Assembly (NCBI GenBank): GCA_029945375.1
Contig: CM057061.1
Coordinates: 1,488,001-1,552,000, forward strand
DNA: 64,000 bases
Reading direction: 5' to 3'
From: Agaricus subrufescens
Lineage: Eukaryota; Basidiomycota; Agaricomycetes; Agaricales; Agaricaceae
Translations under genes and position numbers: made by a program
Notes under the pieces: generated by a model
Seen by the model: the letters and a program-made list of their open reading frames with translations, nothing else
The model's database searches: none
Told to the model about the DNA's origin: nothing
Shown: piece by piece, positions 45,216 through 57,500 of the stretch
Layout: every line of letters begins with the position of its first letter
Position numbering within the stretch: position 1 is the first letter of the stretch

Positions 45216-47627
45216 ATGTCCTCATCCGCTCCCTCCCTTGTCGATCGTACGAAAAGGTGGATCAAACTTTTAACTCGGAGATCACGGCCCCCTGCGATTC
45301 ATCCCGATGAGAGGGCGGGTGGAGGTACGTTGACTTCTTTAACGTCGCTGGTATCAACGTGCTGATGTGATGTCGAGGATTTTTTACCAACGCGGAGGAC
45401 ATTAAAATAGATGGCGGCAACTTTGTCCACTATGACGGCAGTAACAATACCAATGCCAATGAAATCAACGTCGGTAACATAATCAACGGATTGAAAATTA
45501 ATTATATCAATGAAGTTGTTTCGGGCAAGCAAGCAGGCGTGTACTCTTTCCCATCGCATTCATGGAGCCCAATGGTTAACGCTTTCTAATAGTATTCGAA
45601 TTATTGGAACCATATACGTGCCTCGATGCTGCCAAAGATTCAAGCGCAAGACATCCTCCACCAAGATGCCACCCGGAAACGCGTTTGAAGATCAGGGAAA
45701 GGCTCATGAGATGGCTCTCGCACGAGTATGATGGATGGAAGATGCTTTGGGTTCGTGGCTCTGCTGGCACTGGAAAATCGGCAGTTGCCCAGTCATTTGG
45801 TGACTCCTGCGAAGAAACGAAAGGGCATGGAGCGTCCTACTTTTTCTCTCGGACCGCTGGTCGAAACAAGCTAGAAACCGTTGTGCCAACAATTGTATGC
45901 CAGCTTGCGACTACTATACCCGAATATCGGTCCCTTGTAGGGCACCAACTTGCCAACAACCCCTTTTTGTTGCGTAAATCCCCCCCAGTCCAATTCCGAG
46001 AGCTCATTATAGAACCATTCACGACCTTTAAACACCGGCGGCCAATCGTCATTATATTAGATGGCCTTGACGAATGCGAAGGAGAGGATGCTCAACTGGA
46101 GATTCTTGAAATGATCACAAACGCCATACGGACGAACCCCGATCTCCCTCTCCGTTGGCTTATCTTCAGCCGCCCTGAAGCTCACCTCAAGAACGCATTC
46201 TCCCTCAACCCTATATGCGGTCGTGAGGAACTCATCATCGATGACGAGTGTAGGGAGAACGTTGAACGATACGTCAAAGATCGACTTGCCCAAATCAAGG
46301 GTGTGTACGCCGACGTAATGCCGTCCGAGTGGCCTCCGGTGGATATGCTTCAAGAACTTCTTGATGCTGTCTCTGGGCTTTTCGTTTTCGCGTCGACATG
46401 TCTCAATTTCATTGATGACCGTGACAAAGCTGATCCGATTTCTCAATTTGACTCTCTACTGACATTTATGCGTCGATCCCAAACCATCTTGTCTAGAAAT
46501 CCTTTAGCGGCACTCGACTTATTGTACTCTCGGATCCTTGACAAGATCCCAACCGACGTGTATGAAACAACCAGACGAATTTTGGCCTATCTGTCTCATC
46601 AGAATAAAGTCAACGGAACAGGTCGCCTTGACTCAGCGCAGGCACTATCTAACCTTCTTCGGCTCGACCGACGTGCTTTTTACAAGGCAACGCGCGGTCT
46701 TCTTTCTGTTACGAGCATACCATAACCAGAAGACGCCGATAAATTTCAGATACAGTTTTATCACGCTTCATTCCAGGACTTCCTCCTTGATCCTAATCGT
46801 TCTGGAAAATTTTGTATTAGCGAGCAAGATGCGCTAGCAGTAATATTACCATTGTGTGTCTACTGGTGTGACGTGGATATAACAAAATTCCACACTGACG
46901 ATGGTAAGCTCCATTTAAATGAAAGTGACAATCGCCCTTATAGTTTTCAGCATGGAAGGTTGATTGGGAACACAAGCATGATTGTCTGCCTGGTTTAACC
47001 TGGACGTCGGATGACAATCAATCGCAAATTTCTGCTTCAATCACAAATTTCTTTGAGCATGGTGTTTTTATCCATTATTTCCTTCCTCGGTGGGATTGTA
47101 TAGACGAAGCGTTTCTCTGCCAATTGTCCGAACTTGATATCCGATTTTGGGCGGGGTTTAACCTTGCTTTCGTCGCTATACTTTGTCAGCTTGTAAGCTT
47201 ATTCTTACTTTTCTCTTCAAGTACTCATTCCTCTTCAGGACGCTTCAACTTCACTAGTGCGTGCAGAGCCGAACAGCCAGACAGACCACGACCTGCTCGA
47301 GTACATGAACCGTGTAACAAGACACGGGATCGTCAGACCTGCTCAACTCCCTCTTAGACAAGTCAGTTTGCCCAACTATCTCCTTGTTGTTCTCACTACC
47401 ATTACTAGACATTTCCCCCTGATGAATGGATCAGGGAATATTTCTTTATGGGACAGGGTGTCAAGTCGGTGATTGTCTGGAGAACACATTCGCCTTCTTC
47501 ACCATTTTGGCATGCGCACTCCCTTCGCTGTGACCAGGAGCCTTCTGAATCGCAAAAATCTCAATATGCTGATGATCTTCAAGTAATGAAGTGGGATGAG
47601 GCAAAAGCTAAGGAGGAGATGAAGTAA
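45216..47627 (+). pseudogene. NACHT STAND NTPase N3 (in-frame stop in exon 3)
   Basis: Exons by eye: 45216-45324, 45378-45536, 45593-46903, 46951-47192, 47239-47361 and 47409-47627. All keep the lengths and phases of N2 and N4, except for a TAA at 46723-46725 where the other copies have a codon for Asn, Asp or Glu (context SIP-stop-PEDAD). A single G-to-T change of GAA would explain it. The frame after the stop stays open through the winged-helix end (YHASFQDFLL) and exons 4-6 to EEMK. The truncated product of about 463 residues would keep the NTPase domain but lose the C-terminal region. Exon 2 has a GC donor and a divergent first repeat. Recent inactivation or read-through are both possible. 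Confidence 0.8.
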
Positions 47628-48985
47628 TATAGACTAGCGAATTGTGAGTTTCTGGTGATGGTATTGTTACCTTGCAGTAGGGTTGCCTTATGCTCTCCTT
47701 TGATCGATCTGTATTTGTATGTGGGTGTATAAGTAGTATGTGTGTTATATATTAGTTTATTTATTGGTTATTGTATGGATGCGCAGCCCGCGAAATCGGG
47801 TTAAACGCATTGGAGGGCGTGAATGTCTGGCGTAACTCGAGAGTAAGTGTATTATGATAAGCCAGTGCCCGACTGGTATCGATGGTGAACTAGTAGGTGA
47901 AGATAGTGGGGGAGTTTACATGTTATTTTGAGATAGAAGTCTCGACGTTAAACGTATCTCGGGATACTGCACAAAGGGCACCCCTTTCATCATTACCTCC
48001 GGTAAAGCCGCTTGAGCTATTCATCTATTGCCATGAATCCTCTACTATCATTCTACTGTTGATTTCTATGCCGTCATCTCCGTCATTACGAACATATGCG
48101 AGCCTTTCGAGAGGAGAAAGGTGCTTTAAAACCGAGGTGTTTACAATGATTAGACATAGAGTTGATTTGGTTATATTCGTATTTTTACCTTATATACGAC
48201 GATCCCGTAAGGTGACATGTGCTGATAACTCGTGTTAATGAAGGATTTTCTGATCATGAAATAACTCGAAATCACCGTACCAGGGCATCTTATGATTCAT
48301 TTTGTACCGTGATTGTTGTACCTATAATTTAGGCAACTGCATGGAATAAGTTGAGTGCACATCCGTAGCACTACGATCTCTCTCATCGAATAGCTTTTGG
48401 AGTTGGTTCTGTAGAGAATCAAGGGTTACCCCGTCAATGTCATAGATAGGTGGGTCAAATTTTCCAATTACCACCTCTATGAGAGAGGGTGATTGCTTGG
48501 TGAGGATGATACCAGAGTAGCATGTGGTGAAGAGTGAGTGCAAAATGTTGAATAGAACCATAACCGATTTTTGTGGCAGAGTGACTGTCAGGTAGACACT
48601 AGAAGCTGCGTCTTCATCTCGAGTCACGTTGTGACTTATGACACTAATTTGATTTTCCATCCTACTCTTCTGCTCACTACAAGTACAAGACAGACGACCG
48701 GTCCGTGAAGCTCAAAGAATTTACTTTTTTTGATGGCCCGACAGGATGGTGATGTATAATGCATAATATAAGTATTACGAGAGTACAGGTTTTGTTTTCA
48801 TTTATTCTTCTCATTTTCTGTTGTCCGGCGATTTGTTTTTCATTACCTTCTTCCTGGCCTATAAGCTTAATAAAACTTGAGTATTACGAGAGTACAGCAC
48901 AAATGTAAGAATGATTGAATCAACCAATCAACACGGAAGAGGCACGAGATGCCATCTTACGAGAAGCCGTGACTGTGTACCAGAC
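47628..48985. other. N3-N4 spacer, longest of the array
   Basis: A minus-strand frame of 112 codons at 48660-48322 (MENQISVISHNVTRDEDAAS) has normal composition and could be a small gene or a fragment; I do not recognise it. An 18-bp direct repeat flanks 48789-48879 (separate entry). Otherwise nothing supported. Confidence 0.35.
48771..48897. repeat. 18-bp direct repeat flanking a 91-nt T-rich segment
   Basis: AGTATTACGAGAGTACAG occurs exactly at 48771-48788 and again at 48880-48897. The 91 nt between are T-rich. It could be a local slippage or double-strand-break repair duplication. It lies about 150 nt before the N4 start, close to its probable promoter. Confidence 0.75.
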
Positions 48986-49045
48986 TGTCACCGGCGCCTA
49001 CCTCCCCTTCTTCATCCATCAACCACTGCCGCTACTCCATTGTCG

Positions 49046-51537
49046 ATGCCGTCCCCCACTCTCTCCCTGACCGATCGCACAAAAAATTGGATCAGGCTTC
49101 TAACTCGACGTCCACGATCTCCTGCAATTTGTCCCGACGAGAGGACGGGTGCAGGTACGTTGATCTTGATGTCGCTACCATCAAGTTATTGAGATGAGAC
49201 CTAGAATTTTTTGCCGGAGCGCACGACTTCAATGTCAATGGGAGCAACTTTACCAATGAGATCAACAGCAATAACATTACGACCGAAGTCAATAGCAACA
49301 ACATTACGAATGCAGTCAACAGCAATAACGTTACCAATGAAGTCAACGTCGGCAACATAATCAATGGATTGAAAATCAACTATATAAATGAAGTGGTTTC
49401 TGGCAAGCAAGCCGGCATGTACTCTTTCTCATTGCACTCGTAGAACCCAACATTTAACCTGTGCCAACAGTTTTCGAATTATTAGAACCATATATGTGTA
49501 TTGATGCCACCAAAGACTCAAGTGCACGACATCCGCCACCAAGATGTCACCCCGAAACGCGACTGAAGATCAGAGAGAGACTCACGCGGTGGCTCTTGCA
49601 CGAGTATGATGAGTGGAAGATGTTGTGGGTTCGTGGTTCTGCCGGGACTGGGAAATCGGCGGTCGCCCAGTCATTTGGTGACTACTGTGGGGACGCGAAG
49701 AAACACGGAGCATCCTACTTTTTCTCTCGAACTGCTGGTCGGAACAAGCTCGAAACGGTTGTACCGACAATTGTATGTCAACTTGCAACGACTATCCCAG
49801 AATACCGATCCTTCGTGGGGCACCAACTTGCCAGTAACCCCTTTTTACTACGTAAATCACCTCCGATCCAATTCCGAGAGCTCATTGTTGAGCCCTTCGC
49901 GACCCTCCACCTTCAATGTCTTCGACAGCCAATTGTCATCATACTGGATGGCCTTGATGAATGCGAAGGAGAGAAAGCGCAATTGGAGATTCTTGAAATG
50001 ATCACAAACGCTATCCGGACAAACCCCGATCTCCCACTTCGGTGGCTTATCTTCAGTCGACCTGAAGCTCACCTCAAGAACGCATTCTCCCTCAACATCG
50101 AATGTGGCCGTGAAGAACTCATTCTTGACGATGAATGTCGGGAGAATGTGGAACGATACGTTAAGGATAGGCTCATCCAAATCAAGAACGCATACAAGGA
50201 CATAACGCCCCAGGACTGGCCCCCGGAGGACAAGCTCCGGGAGCTCCTTGACGCCGTCTCCGGGCTTTTTGTTTTCGCGTCGACGTGTCTCAATTTCATT
50301 GATGATCCCGACAAAGCCGATCCCCCTTCCCAGCTTGACTCCCTGCTGGCATTCATGAAACGCTCTCAAGATGTTGTGTCCAGAAATCCTCTAGCAGTGC
50401 TTGACCTGTTGTATTCCCAGATAGTCGAAAAGATCCCACCCGAAGTGTATAAAACGACCAAGAGAATTTTGGCGTATATGGCTTATCGGAATAAAGTCGA
50501 CCAACATAATATCCTCTGCTCGGCGCAAGCACTGTCTAACTTTCTCCGGCTCGACCGACATGCTTTTTATAAGGCCGTTCGCGGCCTTTACTCTGTGACG
50601 AACATACCCGAACCAGAAGACGCCGACAAATCTCAAATACGTTTTTACCATGCATCATTCCAAGATTTTCTCTTGGATCATAACCGTTCCGGAAAATTCT
50701 GCATCACTGAGCAGGATGTACTAGCGGATATTTTACCGTTGTGTGTCTATTGGTGCGATACTGATGTAGTGCACTTTCACACTGATGATAGTAAGTCTGA
50801 TTTATTTGAACTATCTCGTTTGTGAAACACCCTTATGATCTTCAGGACGGGATTTTGACTACGGTCACACACATGATTGCGTGCCCGGATTAACGTGGGT
50901 GTCAGGAGATAATGAGTCGCGGCTTTCTCATCTAATCACACGCTTCTTTGAACGGGGTGTGTTTGATACCCATTTCACTTTACAATGGCAATATGTGGAG
51001 CCCACATTTCTCTCCCAGCTGTCCAATATTGATTACAGACATTGGGCAGCTCCAAACCTTGTTTTTGTTGCTCTGCTCTGTTGCCTTGTAAGCTGGCTTT
51101 CTGTCTCATTTTCCTTCAATCACTCATCCGCACTCAGGTTCCTTCGACTTCACTTGTGCGTGTAGAACCGTCCGGCCCGAGAGACTACCAATTACTTGAG
51201 TATATGAGCATTGTGATAGCACATGGGGTTTCCCAACCCGCTCAATTTCCTCTCAGTCTCAGACAGGTAGGCTTTCCTACTTAACGTGATGCTATTATTA
51301 AGCTGCTACTAGAAAATGCCTGTCGATAAATGGATCCGGGAATATTTTTTTATGGGGCAGGGTGTCAACTCGGTGATCATCTGGAGGACAGTCTCTCCTT
51401 CTTCAGCGGGGTGGTGTGCGCATTCCCTTCGCTGTGACCAGGAGCCATCCGAATGGCAAATATCTAAATACGCTACAGATATTCAACACATTGAGTGGGA
51501 CGAAACGAAGGCCAGGGTGGCGATGGAAGAAATCTAG
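49046..51537 (+). CDS. NACHT STAND NTPase N4 (intact, longest repeat exon)
   Basis: Six exons by eye: 49046-49154, 49205-49414, 49471-50790, 50846-51087, 51138-51266 and 51313-51537, total 2235 nt, 744 residues. Exon 1: MPSPTLSLTDRTKNWIRLLT. Exon 2 is 210 nt and encodes FFAGAHDFNVNGSNFTNEI, then NSNNITTEV, NSNNITNAV, NSNNVTNEV, NVGNIINGL and KINYINEVV, a nine-residue repeat. Its donor is GC (GCATGT). Exon 3 has Walker A GSAGTGKSAVAQ, Walker B IVIILDGLDEC, LRWLIFSRPE and YHASFQDFLL. Exons 4-6 encode HDCVPGLTWVSGDN, FFERGVFDTHFTL, LVRVEPSG and DKWIREYFFMGQGVNSVIIW, ending AMEEI. No disabling change; with N2 this is the reference for the cluster. Confidence 0.85.
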
Positions 51538-52148
51538 CTCAGTGATATGTGTGTCACTTTGTTACCTCGTAATTTATATTTGTATATGTATACGTAGGTG
51601 TAATTTGATTACGTTGCCCCTAGTGCCAAGATGCGTTTATGAGGCGTGGAAGTCGAATGTGCAGTAGAGCAAAATTTAGAGCTGTGCTAGAAGGTTTCAT
51701 GTCGCTATTACAAAGCTGCATGGATGTTCGTGTTTTAGGGAAGTGGTTAACGGGAACAATTCAAGCCAGGCGTTGTCTGGGAGCGGCTGTCGGTCCCGAG
51801 CGTGACACGTGACCGACACGGCTGTGCCCGGTCCCCGGCACCCTACCAGCACCTATCTACATTTTTCAGGCTCTTCCCTCTCCTCAGTATCCCTTGTTAC
51901 TGAAGCCAATATCATTTCTCTACCAGACTGCCACTCTGCTATGTGTGACGCAGACACTGGGATATGATCTTCGCATTAGCAGCAATGGTCATGTCCAATA
52001 ACAAATGAGGGCAAATCTGGGGCAAATGAATCTACTCCTTACGACCGAAAGCAGAAGACAAATTTAGCTACACTCAAACCAACACTTCAACAATTCAACA
52101 TGAGCACGAGCTATCTTAGGGCTGTTACTGTGACTTACATGGCAGGAC
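51538..52148. other. N4-N5 spacer
   Basis: Non-coding spacer of the array; no supported frame. CACGTGACC near 51807 is an E-box-like palindrome. Confidence 0.4.
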
Positions 52149-52212
52149 TGTCACCAGCGCCTATCTTGCTCCTGCTACTTCTCTCGCCGCCATTGCCGCT
52201 ACCGGGTTTTCA

Positions 52213-53914
52213 ATGTCATTGCCCGTTCCCTCCATTGTCGATCGTACAAAAAACTGGATCAAGCTTCTGACGCGGCGATCACGATCCTCTGCAATTCGTC
52301 CCGATGAGAAACTGAGAGCAGGTGCGTTGTGCTCATTCGTGTCGCTATTGTCAATGTATTGATGCAGTGTTTAGAAATCTTTACCAACGCACAGGACTTT
52401 AATGTTGATGGCGGCAACTTTATCAACGAGGTCAATGGAGGTAACATCATCAATGAACTTAAAATCAACTATATAAACGATGTGGTCGAAAGCAAGCAGG
52501 CAGGTGCGTATTCTCTCTCATTGCACCTACGGACTCGTAGAACTGAGTTCATTGGATAGTCTTTGAATTATTGGAACCATACACATGCCTTGATGCCACC
52601 AAAGACTCAAGCGCACGGCATCCACCACCTAGATGTCACTCCAAAACGCGATTGAAAATAAGAGAGCGACTTGCGCAATGGCTCTTTGATGAGTACGATG
52701 AGTGGAAAATGTTGTGGGTTCGTGGCTCCGCTGGTACTGGAAAATCGGCTGTTGCTCAGTCGTTTGGTGATGCCTGTTCGGAGGTGAAGAAGCATGGAGC
52801 GTCTTACTTTTTCTCCCGAACCGCCGGTAGGAACAAGCTCAAAACTGTAGTACCGACAATCGTGTTCCAGCTCGCGACGATTATCCCCGAGTACCGATCA
52901 CTCATTGGGCACCAGCTCGCCGACAACCCTCTTTTGCTACATAAATCCGCCCCAGTCCAATTCCGGGAGCTCATTGTGGAGCCATTCGCGACCCTGCAAC
53001 TTCGGCGCCCTCGACAGCCAATGGTTATTATCCTAGATGGGCTTGACGAATGCGAAGGAGAAGGTTCCCAAAGAGAAATTCTTCAAATGATCACTAGCGC
53101 CATTCGGACAAATCCAGATCTCCCTCTGCGTTGGCTGATTTTCAGCCGTCCCGAGGCTCACCTCAAGAGCGCATTCTCTCGGAACTTGTTGTGCGGCCGT
53201 GAAGAACTCATCATCGACGCTGAGTGTCGGGAGGACGTGGAACGTTACGTCAAGGATAGGCTTGTCGAGATCCAGAACACACACGATGATATAGCACCTG
53301 CCGATTGGCCTTCACCGGACAGTCTTCAAGAGCTTCTTGACGCGGTCTCCGGGCTTTTTGTTTTCGCCTCCACATGTCTAAATTTCATTGATGACCCCGA
53401 TAAAGCCGACCCTCCTTCCCAGCTCGAATCTCTATTGGCGTTTATGCGTCGTTCCCAGAGTGTTGTGTCTAGAAACCCCCTCGCCGTTCTCGATCTATTG
53501 TATTCGCAGATCCTTGAAAAGATTCCATCGGATGTGTATGAGACTACCAAGCGAATCTTGGCTTACATGTCTCATCGCAATAAAGTTGACAAGGGCCAAA
53601 GACTTCGCTCAGCCCAGGCACTGTCCAACTTTCTTCGACTTGGCCGTCATGCCTTCGTTTACTCGGTCAGTAACTGTGATCTGAAATGTTGCTAGAACTT
53701 TTTGCCACACGAATGGGTCCGGGAATATTTTTTTATTGGGCACGGTGCAAAATCGGTGATTGTTTGGAGAACAAATTCGCCCAGTTCACTGTTTCGGTAT
53801 CCATATTCTCTTTACTCTGACCAGGAGCCTTCTGAAGAGCTGGTATCTAAATACGCGGAACACCTTCAAGATATACGGTGGGATGAAGAGAAGGCTAAGG
53901 CGGAGATGAAATAG
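52213..53914 (+). pseudogene. NACHT STAND NTPase N5 (internal deletion)
   Basis: Exon 1 52213-52321 (MSLPVPSIVDRTKNWIKLLT), exon 2 52375-52503 (129 nt, shortest intact repeat exon, normal GT donor), exon 3 from 52560. The NACHT part is complete through Walker A, Walker B and LRWLIFSRPE, and reads to LSNFLRLGRHAF, then departs from the family near 53655 and stops at 53693-53695. Exon 6-like sequence starts at about 53696 (LPHEWVREYFFIGHGAKSVI) and ends at 53912-53914. Roughly 700 nt that in N4 hold the end of exon 3 and all or nearly all of exons 4 and 5 are missing. A 30-nt GTCAGT...CTAG remnant could splice exon 3 to exon 6 in phase, but that would be unusually short for an intron. Confidence 0.78.
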
Positions 53915-54158
53915 GTACAGTGGCCTGGCGATCGGGTTGGTTGCTGGGGACGTGATTATGACGCAAAAATGTGTATGGAAGAACCTAACTAAAGACACAC
54001 CCTGATTCATGTTATTCTGGTATCGTTGACATGCGAGTGCGACAAATGAAGATGGGATATTCGAAGGTTCATTACTATCATGGTGGCGGTGTCCAAGTCA
54101 CGTCAGAAAGATCAGTCACATCGTTACATGTGATGCATGTGATGTGTGACAAGACTGG
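53915..54158. other. N5 3' flank up to the retrotransposon
   Basis: Non-coding. Together with 63592-63798 this formed the original N5-N6 spacer of about 450 nt before the retrotransposon inserted. Confidence 0.5.
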
Positions 54159-54163
54159 CAAGA

Positions 54164-54361
54164 TGTAGCGCCGGCTATGTCATTACCGATATTTGTTATT
54201 TGTTTCTTTTAACACAGCTTAGACAAACAGTCTCTAGATATATAAACCTCTATTCACTGTTTGTATTAGCTAGACTTTTCTTAACCCGATAGTTATACCT
54301 GTCGAGTCCTCCGTCTGAAAGGTCTTCATCGTGTAACGTGACAGTTACCTCTCTCGTTACA
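54164..54361 (+). repeat. 5' LTR of the Ty3/gypsy element
   Basis: 198 bp, TGTAGCGCC...GTTACA. Contains a TATA-like TATATAAA near 54238-54245 for transcription, and near the end GTAACGTGACAGTTAC, which can form a short hairpin. Identical by eye to 63389-63586. Confidence 0.95.
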
Positions 54362-54523
54362 TATTTTCGACAGCCCCCACTATCTACTCTTAACAAAAAA
54401 ACTCCTTACTCCCCACTCGACGTTTGGAAGACCCCGGTTAGGCCAACCAGGTAATTCACTCCGTCAAACAAAAAGACTAACCTCTATAGTCATCAACAAC
54501 CTTCAAACCACATCAAAACAAGA

Positions 54524-57500
54524 ATGTCAAGATACAATCTGCGAAGTCGTACTACTCAAAATCAAACTCAAAAAATACAAAAAAGTGAGTCTATCTCTCA
54601 AAAACCCGTTAATGAAAAATTTCCTGCACAGCCACCCGGACTCCCAGTCCCTGACCATCTCCTTCCTCCTGTGGAGAAGGAAACCGTATTAAGACCCACC
54701 GTATCATGCGAGGAAAATATACCTCAACTGGAAGTCAAGATCGCGGATCCACCTGAGGACCCGATCTCTTCCACGGATGATGAGGGTTTATCCCCATATT
54801 CATCAACAAGCCCCGACGTCTCGGACGCGAGAGTCGAGTATAAAGATAACAACGATGTATCTAGCTTGTCTAACGATTTCGTAAAAATAGTTAATTCCCT
54901 AAGCACCTTGTCACTTTCCCCGAACGAGAAAACTAGTATTAGCAACAATGACAATTACTATACTGCGCTGTATTCGATCAATCCAATCGAGGAAGAAAAT
55001 TCTATACAACTGGAAGACAACCAATGGACCCGAGATATCAGTACGGCGGCCGCCAATCTTACTGAAGAACAAAGGGGTATAATATACAATAGGCGAGCGA
55101 ACGTTGAATTCGCTAACACAGCCAAAGCAGGGCCATCAATTGGTAAAGGAAAAGGTATAGACCCCCGCAACTGGGGAAACTCCGATATACCGGAGGAAGA
55201 ATTAAATCCGGAGGCCCAACAACGCGTGTTCGAAGAAGCAAAACGCATAATGGAAAAAAGAGGGAAAAGGCCCAAGGCCACCTCAACCCCGCGACAGAGC
55301 AGTACCATATCAGACACAATAACCCCGAGCATAAGAGCTACCCCCGCTCGAGACAAGCCAACAAAGCAAAATGGCCAAAGCCAGGGTATCGGTAAATTCA
55401 TAAGAAACAATTACACCAGGAATCGAGGACAATCGCATGTTGAAAATGCTAGCTTGGGTAACTCGTCAGGGATAAATAGACCAATAGACCTGGTCAATCC
55501 CAAAAGCTATTTAGGAATGGCATTCGACGAACTCCGACAACGCTCTACCGCCCCCGAGAGGGAAAACGAATCTCATGATTATCGAAAGAAATCTAAACGC
55601 AAAGGAAATAAGCGTCACCAATCCAGACACAAGAAAGCGCATCCGAGAAAGCATTCTTCTCATCGATATCATGAATCTCCAATCACAATACCAGACCCAA
55701 ATGACTCTGAACCTGAGGATAGTCAACCTGAACCATCCGATTCCTCGTCAAACTCATCCGAAGATGAGTCCAGTAGTCCGAGCGACTCCTCATCAAACGA
55801 CATGCCTGATTATACAAGCTCTGATAGCATGAATAGTCATCGCTCTAAAATACATCGGAACTCCAAAACGAAAAAGAATAGCTACTCACTGTTCAAGCCT
55901 ATTCCCCCTGAGAAATATGACGGATCCCCCTCCATACAAAAGTTCTTCAGGTTTATAAAACAAACCGATGAGTATCTAAGCGACGGTCGTGCCCCAAAAG
56001 AACGAGAAGTAACAATTGCCTCGAAATTTCTTACTGAAAAAGCCTATGACTTTTACCTACTGAATGTGTCGCTACAACCACAACGGTGGAAGTGGCATGA
56101 ATTCGCTGAGGCCTTGTTTAACCACTGTTTCCCTGCCGATTTTAGAACCAGACAACGATCAAAACTGAACAATCTAAAACAACGTTCAATGACTGTTAAG
56201 GAATACACAAGCCAACTCTATGAACTCTTCATCGTTGTCGGATTGGATGCAGAAAATCAGAATGACGAACGTACCATGGCAGATAAATTCTGGCATGGAC
56301 TTCGTTCAGAAATCCAGGAACAGCTTTGGCTGAGCAATTTGAATCCTGACTTAAACTCCCTGGAAGAAATCAAGTTAACGGCGGAACGCATAGAAATGGC
56401 ACAATCAGTGGTGTTAACCAGAAACTTTGAACACTCGAATCACAACCAATCCCGAAGAAATACCAGTGAGAGAAAATCGCGTCACAATCACAAGAAACAT
56501 CACACACACAAGGCAAATTCTTCAAACGAAAACCAAGAAAATAGAGGACATTATCGGAGGGAGAAAACCAAATTCGGGCGCAGAACTAATACTACCGCGA
56601 ATATGAACAACGGATACCGAAGGAGAAAGCGCAGCTCCTCACCTACATACCGTCGAAAAACCAATTTCACCAAAGAAAACCGAAAGTCGAATTGGGTACC
56701 TAAAGAAGAATGGGAACGTAGACGAAGGGAAGGCAAGTGTCAGAAGTGTGGCGACGGAGGCCATATGACTAGGCAATGTCCCGACTCCCAAGTCGTCTCC
56801 TCCTCTTCTCAAGGACCACCTGGAATTCGATCCAACAATGTAGAAGTTGCGAATCTAGAAGAAACTGAAAGACTGCGGACATTGGCGGACACTACTGAAT
56901 GCGCAAATGAACTTGTACTCGCCTCTCTCAGAATTTTCCACCCCAATAAACGTTGCCCTTCGGAAACGTCATCCTATGACGGACAACTGGATGTCTCTGA
57001 CACACTAAGTAACGACGACACAGGTGGAGGTCCAGGAATGACGCCAGACGAAAATTGGAGGGGACTGTACAATGACGAAGACGGTATAATCGGCGATGAT
57101 CTACCTGAATTGCTAAGCGTCTCCAACTCGAGCCTAGAAGAAGATATAGAATACAGCTCACCCAAATACCACCGTGCTCAACCAGCCCCTAGGCAAAACT
57201 CAACCTCACACGATCTCCACGATTGCGAGTATAAACGGGCACTCCTGAACTTGCTTGCAGACGTGGCAGTTGGTAAAACGTATAGACGTGACAATAGATA
57301 CGATCCGAGAGAAAACTTCGAATTCGTGAAAGTCATGGATGGGGACACGATTGCGGTACCCCCTGAATCCTCGGTCTTCTCGTTCCTACGTGATGAGAGC
57401 GAAACAATGGACTCCTGGGAAAGGGTAAATAGTTGGGTTAGTAACCAGTTCAGGAATAACAAACCTAAAGAAGAGACTGGGGATGATCTAGGTCAACGGA

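Noticed and set aside
42020..49414. Asn-rich repeats in exon 2 as simple microsatellite noise
   Set aside because: The unit is 27 nt with varied codons, keeps frame in four of five copies and ends in a conserved KINYINEVV block, so it is reported as a coding repeat instead.
54362..54400. tRNA primer-binding site directly after the 5' LTR
   Set aside because: No TGG start or recognisable complement of a tRNA 3' end is visible; self-priming or another primer is possible, so no site is called.
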